This document shows positions 50,115 through 58,105 of a stretch of 64,000 nt of DNA, piece after piece. The stretch is from Dactylosporangium roseum. GTDB lineage: Bacteria > Actinomycetota > Actinomycetes > Mycobacteriales > Micromonosporaceae. Location of the stretch: assembly GCF_025264685.1 (NCBI RefSeq), contig NZ_CP073721.1, positions 2,843,001-2,907,000 of the forward strand, in the 5' to 3' direction. The translations under genes were made by a program, and so were the position numbers. Within the stretch, counting starts at the first letter, position 1, and each line of letters begins with the position of its first letter. Below the pieces are notes generated by a model. It was not told the DNA's origin and did not search any database. It worked only from the letters and a program-made list of their open reading frames with translations.

Positions 50115-51656
50115 ATGGCAGCACGACCGACCACGATTCCCCGTGCCGAGGAACTCGCCGCGCTCGCCCGTACCGCCGCACAGCGGTGCGGCGTGGACCT
50201 GGCGGCGATCGCCGGTGATGTGCGGACGCCGTCGCCCGTCAACGGCGAGGACCTGCACCCGGTCACCTGGGTGGACGCGAAGTCCGTCGATCTCGCCGTC
50301 GAGCGCGCCCAGGAGGCGTTCCTCGCATGGCGCACGGTGCCGGCACCGGTCCGCGGCGCCCTGGTCAAACGGTTCGGCGAGCTGCTGACCACGCACAAGA
50401 GTGACGTCGCCACGCTCATCAGCCTGGAGGTTGGCAAGATCACCTCGGAGGCGCTCGGTGAGGTTCAGGAGATGATCGACATCTGCGACTTCGCGGTCGG
50501 CCTCTCCCGGCAACTGTACGGCCGGACGATGACCTCCGAACGGTACAACCACCGACTCATGGAGACCTGGCACCCGCTCGGCGTCGTGGGTGTCATCAGC
50601 GCCTTCAACTTCCCTGCCGCTGTCTGGGCGTGGAACACGGCGATCGCCCTCGTCTGCGGCGACTCCGTCGTCTGGAAGCCGTCGGAGATCACCCCGCTCA
50701 CCGCCGGCGCGTGCGCCGCCCTGCTCGATCGGGCCATGACCGAACTCGACACGCCCGCATATCTCAGCCAGGTGCTGATCGGCGGCGCGGACGCCGGGCA
50801 GGCGCTCGTCGGCCACCCGGGCGTGGCGCTGCTGAGCGCCACCGGTTCGACCCGCATGGGCCGCGCGGTCGGTCCCCGGGTCGCCGACCGGTTCGGTCGC
50901 GTCCTGCTCGAACTCGGGGGCAACAACGCGGCGATCGTCGCGCCCACGGCCGACCTCGACCTGACCACGCGCGGCATCGTCTTCTCGGCGGTGGGCACCG
51001 CGGGGCAGCGGTGCACGACGATGCGCCGGGTCATCGCACACACTTCCGTCGTCGACCAACTCGTCGAGAGGATCTCCGAGGCGTACCGCCGGCTGCCCAT
51101 CGGCGTTCCGCTGGAGGCGGGGACGCTGGTCGGCCCGCTGATCAGCGGGACCGCGTACAGGAACATGCGTGACGCTCTGGAAGCCGCCGCCCAGCAGGGT
51201 GGCACGGTCCTGGTCGGCGGGGGACGCCGCTTGGAAGACCAGGCGCCCAACGCGTATTACGCCGAGCCGGCGATCGTGCGTGTCGACCGCCAAACCGCCG
51301 TCGTCCGCCAGGAGACGTTTGCGCCGATCTTGTACGTCATGCCGTACGAGAGCCTGGACGAGGCGATCGCGATGAACAACGCGGTCCCGCAGGGCCTGTC
51401 GTCGAGCATCTTCACCAACGACCAGCGGGAGGCTGAACGGTTCATGTCCGCCGACGGGTCCGACTGCGGGATCGTCAACATCAACATCGGCACGTCGGGC
51501 GCTGAGATCGGTGGCGCCTTCGGCGGCGAGAAGGAAACCGGCGGCGGCCGGGAGTCCGGCTCGGACGCCTGGAAGAACTACATGCGCCGAGCGACCAACA
51601 CCGTCAACTACTCCGGCGAACTTTCCCTCGCACAGGGAGTCGACTTCACGATCTGA
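50115..51656 (+). CDS. ALDH7-type aldehyde dehydrogenase (probable 2-aminoadipate semialdehyde/piperideine-6-carboxylate dehydrogenase)
   Basis: 513 residues of the aldehyde dehydrogenase superfamily in its ALDH7/AmaB branch: NAD-fold segment SAFNFPAAVWAWN near 165, general-base Glu in LLELGGNNAAIV near 275, catalytic Cys in GTAGQRCTTMRR near 307, and the branch-typical EIGGAFGGEKETGGGRESGS end. ALDH7 enzymes oxidise 2-aminoadipate 6-semialdehyde to 2-aminoadipate. With the dehydrogenase and HglS genes just upstream, this supplies three successive steps from lysine-derived semialdehyde to D-2-hydroxyglutarate. The ATG at 50115 has AAGGAGA upstream. A perfect 30-bp palindrome follows the stop. 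Confidence 0.88.
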   Translation: MAARPTTIPRAEELAALARTAAQRCGVDLAAIAGDVRTPSPVNGEDLHPVTWVDAKSVDLAVERAQEAFLAWRTVPAPVRGALVKRFGELLTTHKSDVATLISLEVGKITSEALGEVQEMIDICDFAVGLSRQLYGRTMTSERYNHRLMETWHPLGVVGVISAFNFPAAVWAWNTAIALVCGDSVVWKPSEITPLTAGACAALLDRAMTELDTPAYLSQVLIGGADAGQALVGHPGVALLSATGSTRMGRAVGPRVADRFGRVLLELGGNNAAIVAPTADLDLTTRGIVFSAVGTAGQRCTTMRRVIAHTSVVDQLVERISEAYRRLPIGVPLEAGTLVGPLISGTAYRNMRDALEAAAQQGGTVLVGGGRRLEDQAPNAYYAEPAIVRVDRQTAVVRQETFAPILYVMPYESLDEAIAMNNAVPQGLSSSIFTNDQREAERFMSADGSDCGIVNINIGTSGAEIGGAFGGEKETGGGRESGSDAWKNYMRRATNTVNYSGELSLAQGVDFTI

Positions 51657-51671
51657 TGGTTTCAGCGCTGG

Positions 51672-51701
51672 CGGGCGACTCCATGATCATGGAGTCGCCC
51701 G
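51672..51701. terminator. Perfect 30-bp palindrome between convergent genes
   Basis: The sequence centred at 51686/51687 is self-complementary over 30 bases without a mismatch (left arm CGGGCGACTCCATGA, right arm its complement). It lies between the ALDH stop and the 3' end of the alpha/beta-hydrolase gene. As RNA it would form a long stem with a minimal loop on either strand. Confidence 0.65.
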
Positions 51702-51731
51702 GCCCGGAACTCGTCGGACTCGTCGGCGCCC

Positions 51732-52541
51732 TCAGCGACCCGTACGGTCGAGGGTGGCCACCTCGCGTACGGCGTCGGCGACGGCGCGGAACTCCTTGCG
51801 CAGGATCGCACCGTGATTGCTGGAGACCTTCGCGCTGATGTGGATGTTCGGGTTGCGGGCGGTCACCGCGGGGAGGCTGGCGCGTATCCGTTCCTGCCCG
51901 TCACCCTTGCTGCCGAAGGACGCCCCGGAAGCAACGACGTACCGCGTCGGGACGGTGATGCGGTCCAGCACGGGGCCCAGCTCGCGCTCGCGGGCGAGCC
52001 TGCCGAGCTCGATGTTGGTGTTCGCCATCTCTTCGGCGCTCATCCGCGGGGTCAGCCCCGTCGGGCGCAGCAGCGGCATGAACCAGCCCATCCGCCGAAA
52101 GAGCTTCCGAATATGCCGCTCCATGGCCTCGTCGAGCCAGTCGTACGGCTGCGCGCCGTCGACGAGGACCGCGCCGATGGCACGGCGCGGGTTCCGGCTG
52201 GCCCAGTGCGCCGCGGCGAACGCTCCGTAGGACCAGCCCACCACGAGGGCACGGTCGACTCCCCGGGCCGCGAGAACACCATCGACATCCCGGACGACGG
52301 CCTCGAAGGAGTAGTCCGCCGACCGCTTCGACTTGCCGCGGGCACGCTCGTCGTAGGTGATGTGCCGCCACCGCGGCCCCAGGGCGGCGATGACTCGCCG
52401 CCAGTACCTCTGGTTGGCGAACTGGCCGTTGAGATAGACCACGGGAATACCGGGACCGCCGGTGTCGGTCACGGCCAGGGCCGTGTCGTCGACCGGTACC
52501 ATGCCGGTCCAGGCCGGGTCCGCCGGCTTCGACGTTGTCAT
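51732..52541 (-). CDS. Alpha/beta hydrolase
   Basis: 269 residues of the alpha/beta-hydrolase fold: VVYLNGQFANQRYW (oxyanion region), nucleophile elbow VVGWSYGAFAA with Ser near 103, and the catalytic His in SSNHGAILRKEF near 250. Esterase, lactonase or C-C hydrolase activities are all possible. AAGGA precedes the ATG at 52539-52541. It is transcribed in the same direction as the PadR-DUF1048 genes, 106 bases downstream of them, perhaps co-regulated. No signal peptide. Confidence 0.85.
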   Translation of the reverse strand: MTTSKPADPAWTGMVPVDDTALAVTDTGGPGIPVVYLNGQFANQRYWRRVIAALGPRWRHITYDERARGKSKRSADYSFEAVVRDVDGVLAARGVDRALVVGWSYGAFAAAHWASRNPRRAIGAVLVDGAQPYDWLDEAMERHIRKLFRRMGWFMPLLRPTGLTPRMSAEEMANTNIELGRLARERELGPVLDRITVPTRYVVASGASFGSKGDGQERIRASLPAVTARNPNIHISAKVSSNHGAILRKEFRAVADAVREVATLDRTGR

Positions 52542-52647
52542 AGCGCGATCCTTCAATCCGATACTGATCCGGTACCGATCCGGGGCGATCGCCGGCACGA
52601 TCGAGCGTCACCGACCTTCGGGCCGCCGGCATGATGACGACGGGGTG

Positions 52648-52974
52648 TTACTTCTGGTCCGTGCCGGGTTTCGCGCTGATGGATTCCTGGTAGACGTCCG
52701 CGTAGGTGCGCGAGTCCTTGATCAGGTCGTCGCAGAAGGCGGCGACGTCGTTGCCGATGAGTGCCAGAACTCCCTTGCCGGCCGCGACGCCTTCCTCGAA
52801 GAAGTCGACGATGCCGGGGAGCAGGCCCCCGCCGGCGAGGTCGACCGGTCCGACCTTGAACAGGTACTTCTGCATCTCCTTGTAGACGATCTGGTAGTCC
52901 GGCGGGAGTGCCTTGACCCGCGCCACGTGCGCCCGCCACTGCTTCTTGCCCTCGATGATGTCTTGGATGCCCAT
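52648..52974 (-). CDS. DUF1048 family protein (second copy)
   Basis: 108 residues, all-helical, with the DUF1048 pattern WRAHVARVKALPPDYQIVYK and IVDFFEEGVAAGKGVLALIG followed by NDVAAFCDDLI. Proteins of this family are commonly encoded beside PadR regulators; their role is unknown. One base separates it from the upstream DUF1048 gene, with which it shares the same helical plan, so the two may form a heterodimer. Confidence 0.82.
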   Translation of the reverse strand: MGIQDIIEGKKQWRAHVARVKALPPDYQIVYKEMQKYLFKVGPVDLAGGGLLPGIVDFFEEGVAAGKGVLALIGNDVAAFCDDLIKDSRTYADVYQESISAKPGTDQK

Positions 52975-52975
52975 G

Positions 52976-53332
52976 TCAGCCTCCCAGCCGGCCCAGTTTC
53001 CTCGCGACGTTCCTGTTCAACTGCTCGCGCCATCGGTCGCGATAGGTCCGGGCCCCCTCTCCACCGGCCAACGCCGCGCAAAAGCCGGGGATGTCGTCGC
53101 CGAGCACCTCGTGGACGCTCTGCCCGTCCGCCGACGCTTGTTCGAGCAGCCCCAGTGCGGCGTCGACGATCGGCGTCAGGTTGCGGCCGGTGAAGCCCGC
53201 GTAGGGGAGGAGGTGGCTTTTGAGCTGTTCCCACGCCGCCTGGTAGTCGGCCGGCAACACCTCCGCCCGGGCTTCGAACGCCTTCCATTCCCTGGTGAGA
53301 TCGCTGCCTGTGATGGTCTCCCAGAAGCTCAT
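52976..53332 (-). CDS. DUF1048 family protein (first copy)
   Basis: 118 residues with WKAFEARAEVLPADYQAAWE near 16 and LLEQASADGQSVHEVLGDDI near 62, the same two-helix plan as the next gene. The ATG at 53330-53332 overlaps the PadR stop in ATGA, so regulator and DUF1048 protein are translated together. No membrane segment. DUF1048 proteins may modulate the PadR repressor, which is a guess from constant co-occurrence. Confidence 0.82.
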   Translation of the reverse strand: MSFWETITGSDLTREWKAFEARAEVLPADYQAAWEQLKSHLLPYAGFTGRNLTPIVDAALGLLEQASADGQSVHEVLGDDIPGFCAALAGGEGARTYRDRWREQLNRNVARKLGRLGG

Positions 53333-53655
53333 CTCCCGCCCTCCTTGAGCCTTTCGATGCGTGATGAGACGTACTGCCATTTCGCCCAGAACCTCGCGAG
53401 TTCCGTGCGCCCGGCGTCGTTGAGTGTGTAGAACTTGCGCGGCGGGCCCACCTCGGACGGTCGTTTCGTCACCTTGACGAGCCCGTTCCGCTCCAGCCGC
53501 AGCAAGATGGTGTATACCGTGCCCTCGATGACGTCGGCGAAGCCGAGCTCGTTCAGCCGGCGCGTGATGGCGTACCCGTAGGTCTCCTCGGCGCCGATGA
53601 TTTCGAGCACGCAGCCTTCGAGCGTGCCCTTCAGCATCTCCGTCAGGTCGTCCAT
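53329..53655 (-). CDS. PadR family transcriptional regulator
   Basis: 108 residues, a short PadR (subfamily-2 size): winged HTH with EETYGYAITRRLNELG and GTVYTILLRLERNGLVKV, the wing GPPRKFYTLNDAGR, and one C-terminal dimer helix. It typically represses its own operon and responds to phenolic acids or drugs. GAGGAG lies five bases before the ATG at 53653-53655. Three 23-bp spaced repeats upstream are the likely binding sites. Confidence 0.92.
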   Translation of the reverse strand: MDDLTEMLKGTLEGCVLEIIGAEETYGYAITRRLNELGFADVIEGTVYTILLRLERNGLVKVTKRPSEVGPPRKFYTLNDAGRTELARFWAKWQYVSSRIERLKEGGR

Positions 53656-53690
53656 CGCGGCTCCTCTTCGTGTCCTCGGTACCTCGTGCC

Positions 53691-53759
53691 ACCGAGTACC
53701 GCTATACCGTACCACCGAGTACCGCTAGTCGGTAGTACCGAGTACCGCATCGACGGCGG
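53691..53759. repeat. Three direct repeats with 23-bp period upstream of padR
   Basis: ACCGAGTACCGC occurs at 53691, 53714 and 53737, exactly 23 bases apart, so all copies face nearly the same side of the helix (about 2.2 turns). Each also contains a GTAC core. They lie 36-94 bases before the padR start on the minus strand and 85-150 bases before the LuxR-VOC gene on the plus strand. Probable PadR operator array. Confidence 0.7.
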
Positions 53760-53843
53760 AGGTCCGCTGGACCCGCCGGCGGCCTGAACAAAGGCTCGGC
53801 CGGGGGAGGGTAATTCGCCCGGCACCAGAGTTAGCGTGGCGGG

Positions 53844-54494
53844 GTGAGCAGTGGACGCCGGCGGGGCCGGCCGCGGCACCCCGACGTGCTGACGCCCGCC
53901 GAGTGGCGGGTCGTGGATGCGGTACGGCACGGCATGGCCAACCGACAGATCGCCCGGCGCCGCGGCGTCAGCCTCGACGCGGTGAAGTTCCACATCGCCA
54001 ACGCACTGGACAAGCTGGGCCTGGACGGCCGGGCCCAACTGCGGCGCTGGGCCGGGGTGCCGGCCGACAGTCACCTGCGCCCGCCATCGAGAGGAGGATC
54101 TCTAGTGGACGGTGAGCTGCACCTCGGCAGCATCGGTCAGATCTCACGCGTGGTGAGCGACATCCCGCGGGCGGTGGAGTGGTACGGCGGCGTGCTCGGC
54201 CTGCCGCACCTCTACACCTTCGGTGACCTGGCGTTCTTCGACTGCGCCGGCACCAGGCTCTTCCTCAGCCTGCCGGAGAGCGGCGGCGTCCCCAAGGACC
54301 AGGCGGTGCTGTACTTCCGGGTGCCCGACATCCACGCTGCTCACGATCATCTGACCGCCAAGGGCGTCAGCTTCGAGGGCGCGCCGCACATGATCCACCG
54401 CCATGAGTCCGGCACGGAGGAGTGGATGGCGTTCTTCACCGACCCGGACGGCGGCCTGCTCGCCATCATGTCCCAGTGCCCACCGGCCGCCTGA
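53844..54494 (+). CDS. LuxR-type HTH fused to a VOC domain
   Basis: 216 residues: an N-terminal LuxR/GerE helix-turn-helix (about 14-65, NRQIARRRGVSLDAVKFHI) without a receiver or PAS domain, a 25-residue linker, then one VOC/glyoxalase domain (about 92-213) with HLGSIGQISRVVSDIPRAV, FFDCAGTRLFLSL, YFRVPDI and EWMAFFTDPDGGLLAIMS. The VOC part may be the ligand sensor of a one-component regulator or an enzyme that also binds DNA. The start is the GTG at 53844, giving an intact HTH. It is divergent from padR with the 23-bp repeats between them. Confidence 0.85.
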   Translation: MSSGRRRGRPRHPDVLTPAEWRVVDAVRHGMANRQIARRRGVSLDAVKFHIANALDKLGLDGRAQLRRWAGVPADSHLRPPSRGGSLVDGELHLGSIGQISRVVSDIPRAVEWYGGVLGLPHLYTFGDLAFFDCAGTRLFLSLPESGGVPKDQAVLYFRVPDIHAAHDHLTAKGVSFEGAPHMIHRHESGTEEWMAFFTDPDGGLLAIMSQCPPAA

Positions 54495-54635
54495 CGCGTG
54501 ATCTTCCCGGGCGGTCTCGGCCTCCCGGTGCACCGGATCGCGGAACCGCAGGACGGCGTGGGCTCCGGCGTCTGTTCGCCGACGGCGCAGACGGCGGGGG
54601 TTCTGGGAACGATGTGCGGGGGCCATGTTGGGAGT

Positions 54636-55442
54636 ATGCGAATCGCGGTACTTGCTGACATCCATGGAAACATGCCGGCTCTCGAAGCCGTCCTTGCCGA
54701 GGTCGAGGACAGCGGGGTGGATCGCATCGTTCTCCTGGGCGACATCGCTGGCGGCCCGATGCCCGCGCAAACACTGGATCGCCTGGCCGGCTTGGGTGAC
54801 AAGGCCATCTGGGTCCACGGCAACGGTGAGCGGGAACTCCTCGCCGGGCTCGATGGCAGGGTGCCGGCCGGGCCGGCCGGCGACACCGTGGCAGCCTGCG
54901 TCCCGCTGCTCGACCAGCGGCATCGCGACTTGATGACCGCTCTGCCGATGACCGTCAGCCTCCCCGTCGACGGTCTGGGACCGACGCTGTTCTGTCATGC
55001 GACGCCCCGCCGCGACGATGAGCTCATCCTGGTCGACTCGCCCATCTCCCGGTGGGAGCGGGTCCTGGAGGGCATCGACGAGCAGATCGTCGTCTGCGGA
55101 CACACCCACATGCCCTTCGATCGTCTGGTCAACCAGCGGCGGGTGGTGAACCCGGGCAGTGTCGGCATGGCATACGGCCCTGCTGGTGCTTACTGGGCCG
55201 TCCTCGGCCCGACCGTCGAACTGCGACGCACGACGTACGACGTCCACGCCGCCGCCGAGCGGATCATCGCCAGCGGATATCCTGACGCCGCCGGCTGGGC
55301 CAGCGCGTACGCGCTGCGGCCGTATGGTGATGTGGCAGCGTTGGAGGCGTTCACAGCGATCATCGCCGCGGAACCGGACGCGGTGCGCAGCGACACCGGG
55401 TTGACAGACGACCGACCGGCTGAACTTCGTGGCCTTGGTTGA
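54636..55442 (+). CDS. Calcineurin-like metallophosphoesterase (YfcE/MPP type)
   Basis: 268 residues with the metallophosphoesterase motif series: MRIAVLADIHGN (Asp-x-His), VLLGDIAGG, VHGNGERE, FCHATPR and VVCGHTHMPF. It hydrolyses a phosphodiester or phosphomonoester with two metals in the cytoplasm. GGGAG is close to the ATG at 54636. The gene stands alone, 141 bases after the LuxR-VOC gene and one base before the end of a decayed minus-strand gene. No specific substrate can be named. Confidence 0.9.
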   Translation: MRIAVLADIHGNMPALEAVLAEVEDSGVDRIVLLGDIAGGPMPAQTLDRLAGLGDKAIWVHGNGERELLAGLDGRVPAGPAGDTVAACVPLLDQRHRDLMTALPMTVSLPVDGLGPTLFCHATPRRDDELILVDSPISRWERVLEGIDEQIVVCGHTHMPFDRLVNQRRVVNPGSVGMAYGPAGAYWAVLGPTVELRRTTYDVHAAAERIIASGYPDAAGWASAYALRPYGDVAALEAFTAIIAAEPDAVRSDTGLTDDRPAELRGLG

Positions 55443-55443
55443 T

Positions 55444-55906
55444 CTACAGGACCGCAGGCCGACAGGTGAGCAGGTGGCGGCGGACCTTACCGCTGGGGTC
55501 GGCGCGAAGACGGTCGGCCCGTGCGGTGAACGTGTCCGGGTCGAGGGTGGCGACGGCCCGCTCGACGGAGGCGGCCGGCTCGACGGTGGCGAGCAGGCGC
55601 AGGCAGCTCGCGGCGACCGCGGTGTCATCGCCGCGGGCGCCGGCCCACAGGGCGGCTCGGCCGGCCGGGTCACCGTCGATGAGCAACTCGCCGATGGCGC
55701 GCGGCTCGGCGGCGCGCGCCGAGGCCCTCAATCAGCGGGAGGAGCCGCGCGAGCAGGGCGCCGTGGCCAACCGTGAGCCGGGCGCGCACCGCGGCGATGG
55801 CCTGGAGACGGACGGGGTCGACCGGGTCGTTGAGGCGCAGCAACAGGAACGGCAGCCGGATGGCGATGCGGCTGCCCCGCTTGCGCAGGATAGTCAGCGC
55901 CGCCAA
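55444..55906 (-). pseudogene. Decayed HEAT-repeat-like gene with frameshift
   Basis: Two minus-strand frames with typical codon use for this genome read as one protein: 55906-~55715 (LNDPVDPVRLQAIAAVRARL) and, one frame away, ~55731-55444 (AIGELLIDGDPAGRAALWAG and TFTARADRLRADPSGKVRRH). The helical, alanine/arginine-rich repeats look HEAT-like. The break lies in GCGCGCGCCGCCGAGCCGCG around 55715. The 5' end is missing or unclear. It resembles a truncated, inactivated gene; a sequencing error at the GC run is the alternative. Confidence 0.5.
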
Positions 55907-56064
55907 GGCGCCGCCCCGTATTTGCCGGTGTGTTGATGCCTGACGGGGGAGGAACGATGCGCCGGGTCATGCTTGTTCTCGCGACGACCGCTCGAAGGCA
56001 TCGCTCGACATCCCCGACCCGCATCTGAACGTCGAACGGGTGTCATGGGGACAACGCCGGTCCG

Positions 56065-56760
56065 CTAGGCCGATCCGGTTTTGAGGCCATACTCGGGGTG
56101 TTCCGCGAGCACCCGCAACGCCACGGCACCCGCGGCGCTCACGTGCTTCCTCGCGGCTTCGGCCGCCGCCTTGGCGTCCCGCCGTGAGATGGCCTTCAGG
56201 ATCTCGCTGATCTCGCTTGCCGACTCCTTGACCCGACCCGGAGCGGTCAACGAGAAGCTGCGCAGCAGGGCAATGCGCGCGTGTAGCATCCGCAGGATCT
56301 CGAACGCCGTCGTCGTGTGCATGCACAGCGTGTGGTAGAAGGAGTCCTTCAGCACCCGCAGCTCGCTGATCGGCAGCGAATCGGCACGGGCTTCCAGTTG
56401 CTCGCAGATGCCGGCCAGGCGCTCGATGTCGGCCTCGGACGCGTGGAGGGCGAACTTGCTCGCGGCCAGGCCCTCGATCCCGGCGCGGATCTCATAGAGC
56501 TCCTCGGCCTCCTCCCGCGTCGGTACGGCCACATACGTTCCCTTGTGGGGAATGGTGCGGATGAGCCCTTCAGCTTCAAGCTTGCGCAGGGCCTCACGGA
56601 CGCTCGTCCTGGAGGCTCCGGTCAACTCGATGAGCTCGCGCTCGATGAGCCGTTCGCTCGGCTTGAACTCAAGATCCGTGATCGCACGCCTGAGGTTGGC
56701 GATCACCTGCTCCCGGACGGGTGCAGTGGGCGGGATGACGCGCAGGGTCGATCCGGACAC
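56065..56760 (-). CDS. GntR/FCD family transcriptional regulator
   Basis: 231 residues: winged HTH (about 12-78, with SRTSVREALRKLEAEGLI) and an FCD ligand domain. It is a clear paralogue of the regulator at 61928 (shared SLTAPGR, the following E-S-x-x-E-I and the end of the FCD domain). AAGGAGG lies before the GTG at 56758-56760. It is divergent from the amidohydrolase operon, and TATGA/TCATA half-sites at 56836-56851, 58124-58143 and 61879-61883 are candidate operators of the pair. FCD regulators typically respond to a pathway acid. Confidence 0.9.
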   Translation of the reverse strand: MSGSTLRVIPPTAPVREQVIANLRRAITDLEFKPSERLIERELIELTGASRTSVREALRKLEAEGLIRTIPHKGTYVAVPTREEAEELYEIRAGIEGLAASKFALHASEADIERLAGICEQLEARADSLPISELRVLKDSFYHTLCMHTTTAFEILRMLHARIALLRSFSLTAPGRVKESASEISEILKAISRRDAKAAAEAARKHVSAAGAVALRVLAEHPEYGLKTGSA

Positions 56761-56812
56761 GGGGCCTCCTTATGACGCAGTGATGTGCATCGTAGCCCGT
56801 AGGATTGTCATC

Positions 56813-56851
56813 TTGACGGTTGTACGACGGTCTGGTCATAGTATGTCATAC
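56813..56851 (+). promoter_or_regulatory. Promoter and GntR-type operator before the amidohydrolase operon
   Basis: TTGACG (56813-56818), 18 bases, CATAGT (56837-56842). Overlapping this is TCATA (56836-56840) followed by the perfect palindrome GTATGTCATAC (56841-56851). The half-site TCATA/TATGA recurs before the genes at 58185 and 61928. Confidence 0.55.
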
Positions 56852-56879
56852 AGTCAGTCAAGGGCATGGGAGCCTCGAG

Positions 56880-56978
56880 GTGCGCGTCGCAGTGGCTGGT
56901 GAAGGCATCGCAGGGCTGTCCCTCGGCACCATGCTCGCGATGCGGGGACGGACGATTCCAGTCCACTCGGCCGAGTAG
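56880..56978 (+). pseudogene. Remnant of an FAD-dependent monooxygenase N-terminus
   Basis: A 32-residue frame starting GTG at 56880 reads VRVAVAGEGIAGLSLGTMLA and then RRG-type PVHSAE before TAG. This is the first beta-alpha-beta unit of an aromatic-ring FAD monooxygenase (GxGxxG as GEGIAG, then the acidic strand end). Everything after it is lost; the amidohydrolase GTG follows three bases later. A deletion that fused the promoter region to the amidohydrolase gene would explain it. It may still be translated as a leader peptide. Confidence 0.5.
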
Positions 56979-56981
56979 AAG

Positions 56982-58046
56982 GTGGCGATTCCGATAGCTG
57001 AGACGACGCACGGGGAAGCGGCTGAGGCGACGCCCGGGCACCTGGATGTCCACGCGCACATCCATCCTCCACGGTTCACCGCGGCGCTTGAGCGTCTTGC
57101 CGGCGGCGATCCGTCCGGGGGTCTGGACCGCTTCCTCGCCGACGCGGCCGAGAAGGGTGCCCGAGCGGCGGTTTCCCCGACCGCTCGCTTCATGTACGCA
57201 CCGCTCGAAGAGCGGATCGAGCTGCTGGACCGCGGCGGCATCGCGGTCCAGGTGCTGAGCGCCGGATCGTCGCTGGCGGTCCCGCTGCCCGAAGAGGCGA
57301 ACCGTGCGCTCGTGGCCGCCTGGAACGACGCCGTCGACGCGGAGATCCGCGAGTTCGACGGCCGGTTCCTCATGTTCGCGTCGCTGCCCTTCCCGCATGT
57401 CGAGGCGGCCCTGGACGAGCTCGAACGGGTGGGCGACCGCGCTTCCGTGGTGGGCTTCACGATGAACTCGCAGATCCAGGGACGAGCACTGGCGGACGAG
57501 GCGTGGAAGCCGGTATTCCGAGCCTGGAACGAGCGGTCGGCCGTGGTGTTCTGCCATCCGAACGGCTTCCGTTGCGGTCCGTTCGAGCCCCGGTACCTGA
57601 CGGTCGACGTCGGAACCCAGTTCGAGGACACGTTGACCGGTCTGCAACTGGCCGAGTCGGGGTACCTCGACGAGTTTCCCGACATTCGCTGGATCGTTCC
57701 CCACCTCGGTGGGACGCTGCCATTCGTCATCGGCCGCGTGGACGAACACTGGGAACGCGACGCCCCGACGCGTCAGACGGCCCTGAAACCCAGTGAATAC
57801 CTGAACCGGCTGCTGTTCGACACCGCGGGCCACGACGCGTTCGCGGTCAAGGTGGCAGTCGAGCGGTTCGGCGTGGACAAGTTCCTGTTCGGAAGCGACT
57901 TCCCGATGGTGCGGCCCGAGCAGTTGCCGGAGCTCCTCACCGAGACGTGTGGCGCCATCGAGCAGCTCGGAGCCGATCCGAACACCTTGCTCGCCACCGC
58001 CAGGCGAGCACTCGGACTCGATGCGCTGGGCGCCGAGACGGTGTGA
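56982..58046 (+). CDS. Amidohydrolase-2 family metal-dependent hydrolase/decarboxylase
   Basis: 354 residues of the ACMSD-like family: HLDVHAHIHPP near 20 (His-x-His metal ligands), VVFCHPNGFR near 189 (His), WIVPHLGGTLPF near 235 (His) and FLFGSDFPMV near 303 (Asp). ACMSD-type members decarboxylate aromatic or muconate-like acids without oxygen. The GTG at 56982 is used because the upstream frame is closed by TAG at 56976. With a carboxymuconolactone decarboxylase-like gene next, a ring-cleavage-product pathway is likely. It is separated from that gene by a promoter with GntR half-sites. The substrate is unknown. Confidence 0.88.
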   Translation: MAIPIAETTHGEAAEATPGHLDVHAHIHPPRFTAALERLAGGDPSGGLDRFLADAAEKGARAAVSPTARFMYAPLEERIELLDRGGIAVQVLSAGSSLAVPLPEEANRALVAAWNDAVDAEIREFDGRFLMFASLPFPHVEAALDELERVGDRASVVGFTMNSQIQGRALADEAWKPVFRAWNERSAVVFCHPNGFRCGPFEPRYLTVDVGTQFEDTLTGLQLAESGYLDEFPDIRWIVPHLGGTLPFVIGRVDEHWERDAPTRQTALKPSEYLNRLLFDTAGHDAFAVKVAVERFGVDKFLFGSDFPMVRPEQLPELLTETCGAIEQLGADPNTLLATARRALGLDALGAETV

Positions 58047-58105
58047 AACGCCCGTCATCGCACGCGGGGGACTGAAGATGTGATGACCGATGAGTGATCA
58101 GCGTA

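Noticed and set aside
53691..53759. Iterons of a replication origin
   Set aside because: Three short repeats directly before padR, with no Rep gene, AT-rich region or DnaA boxes nearby. An operator array is the simpler reading.
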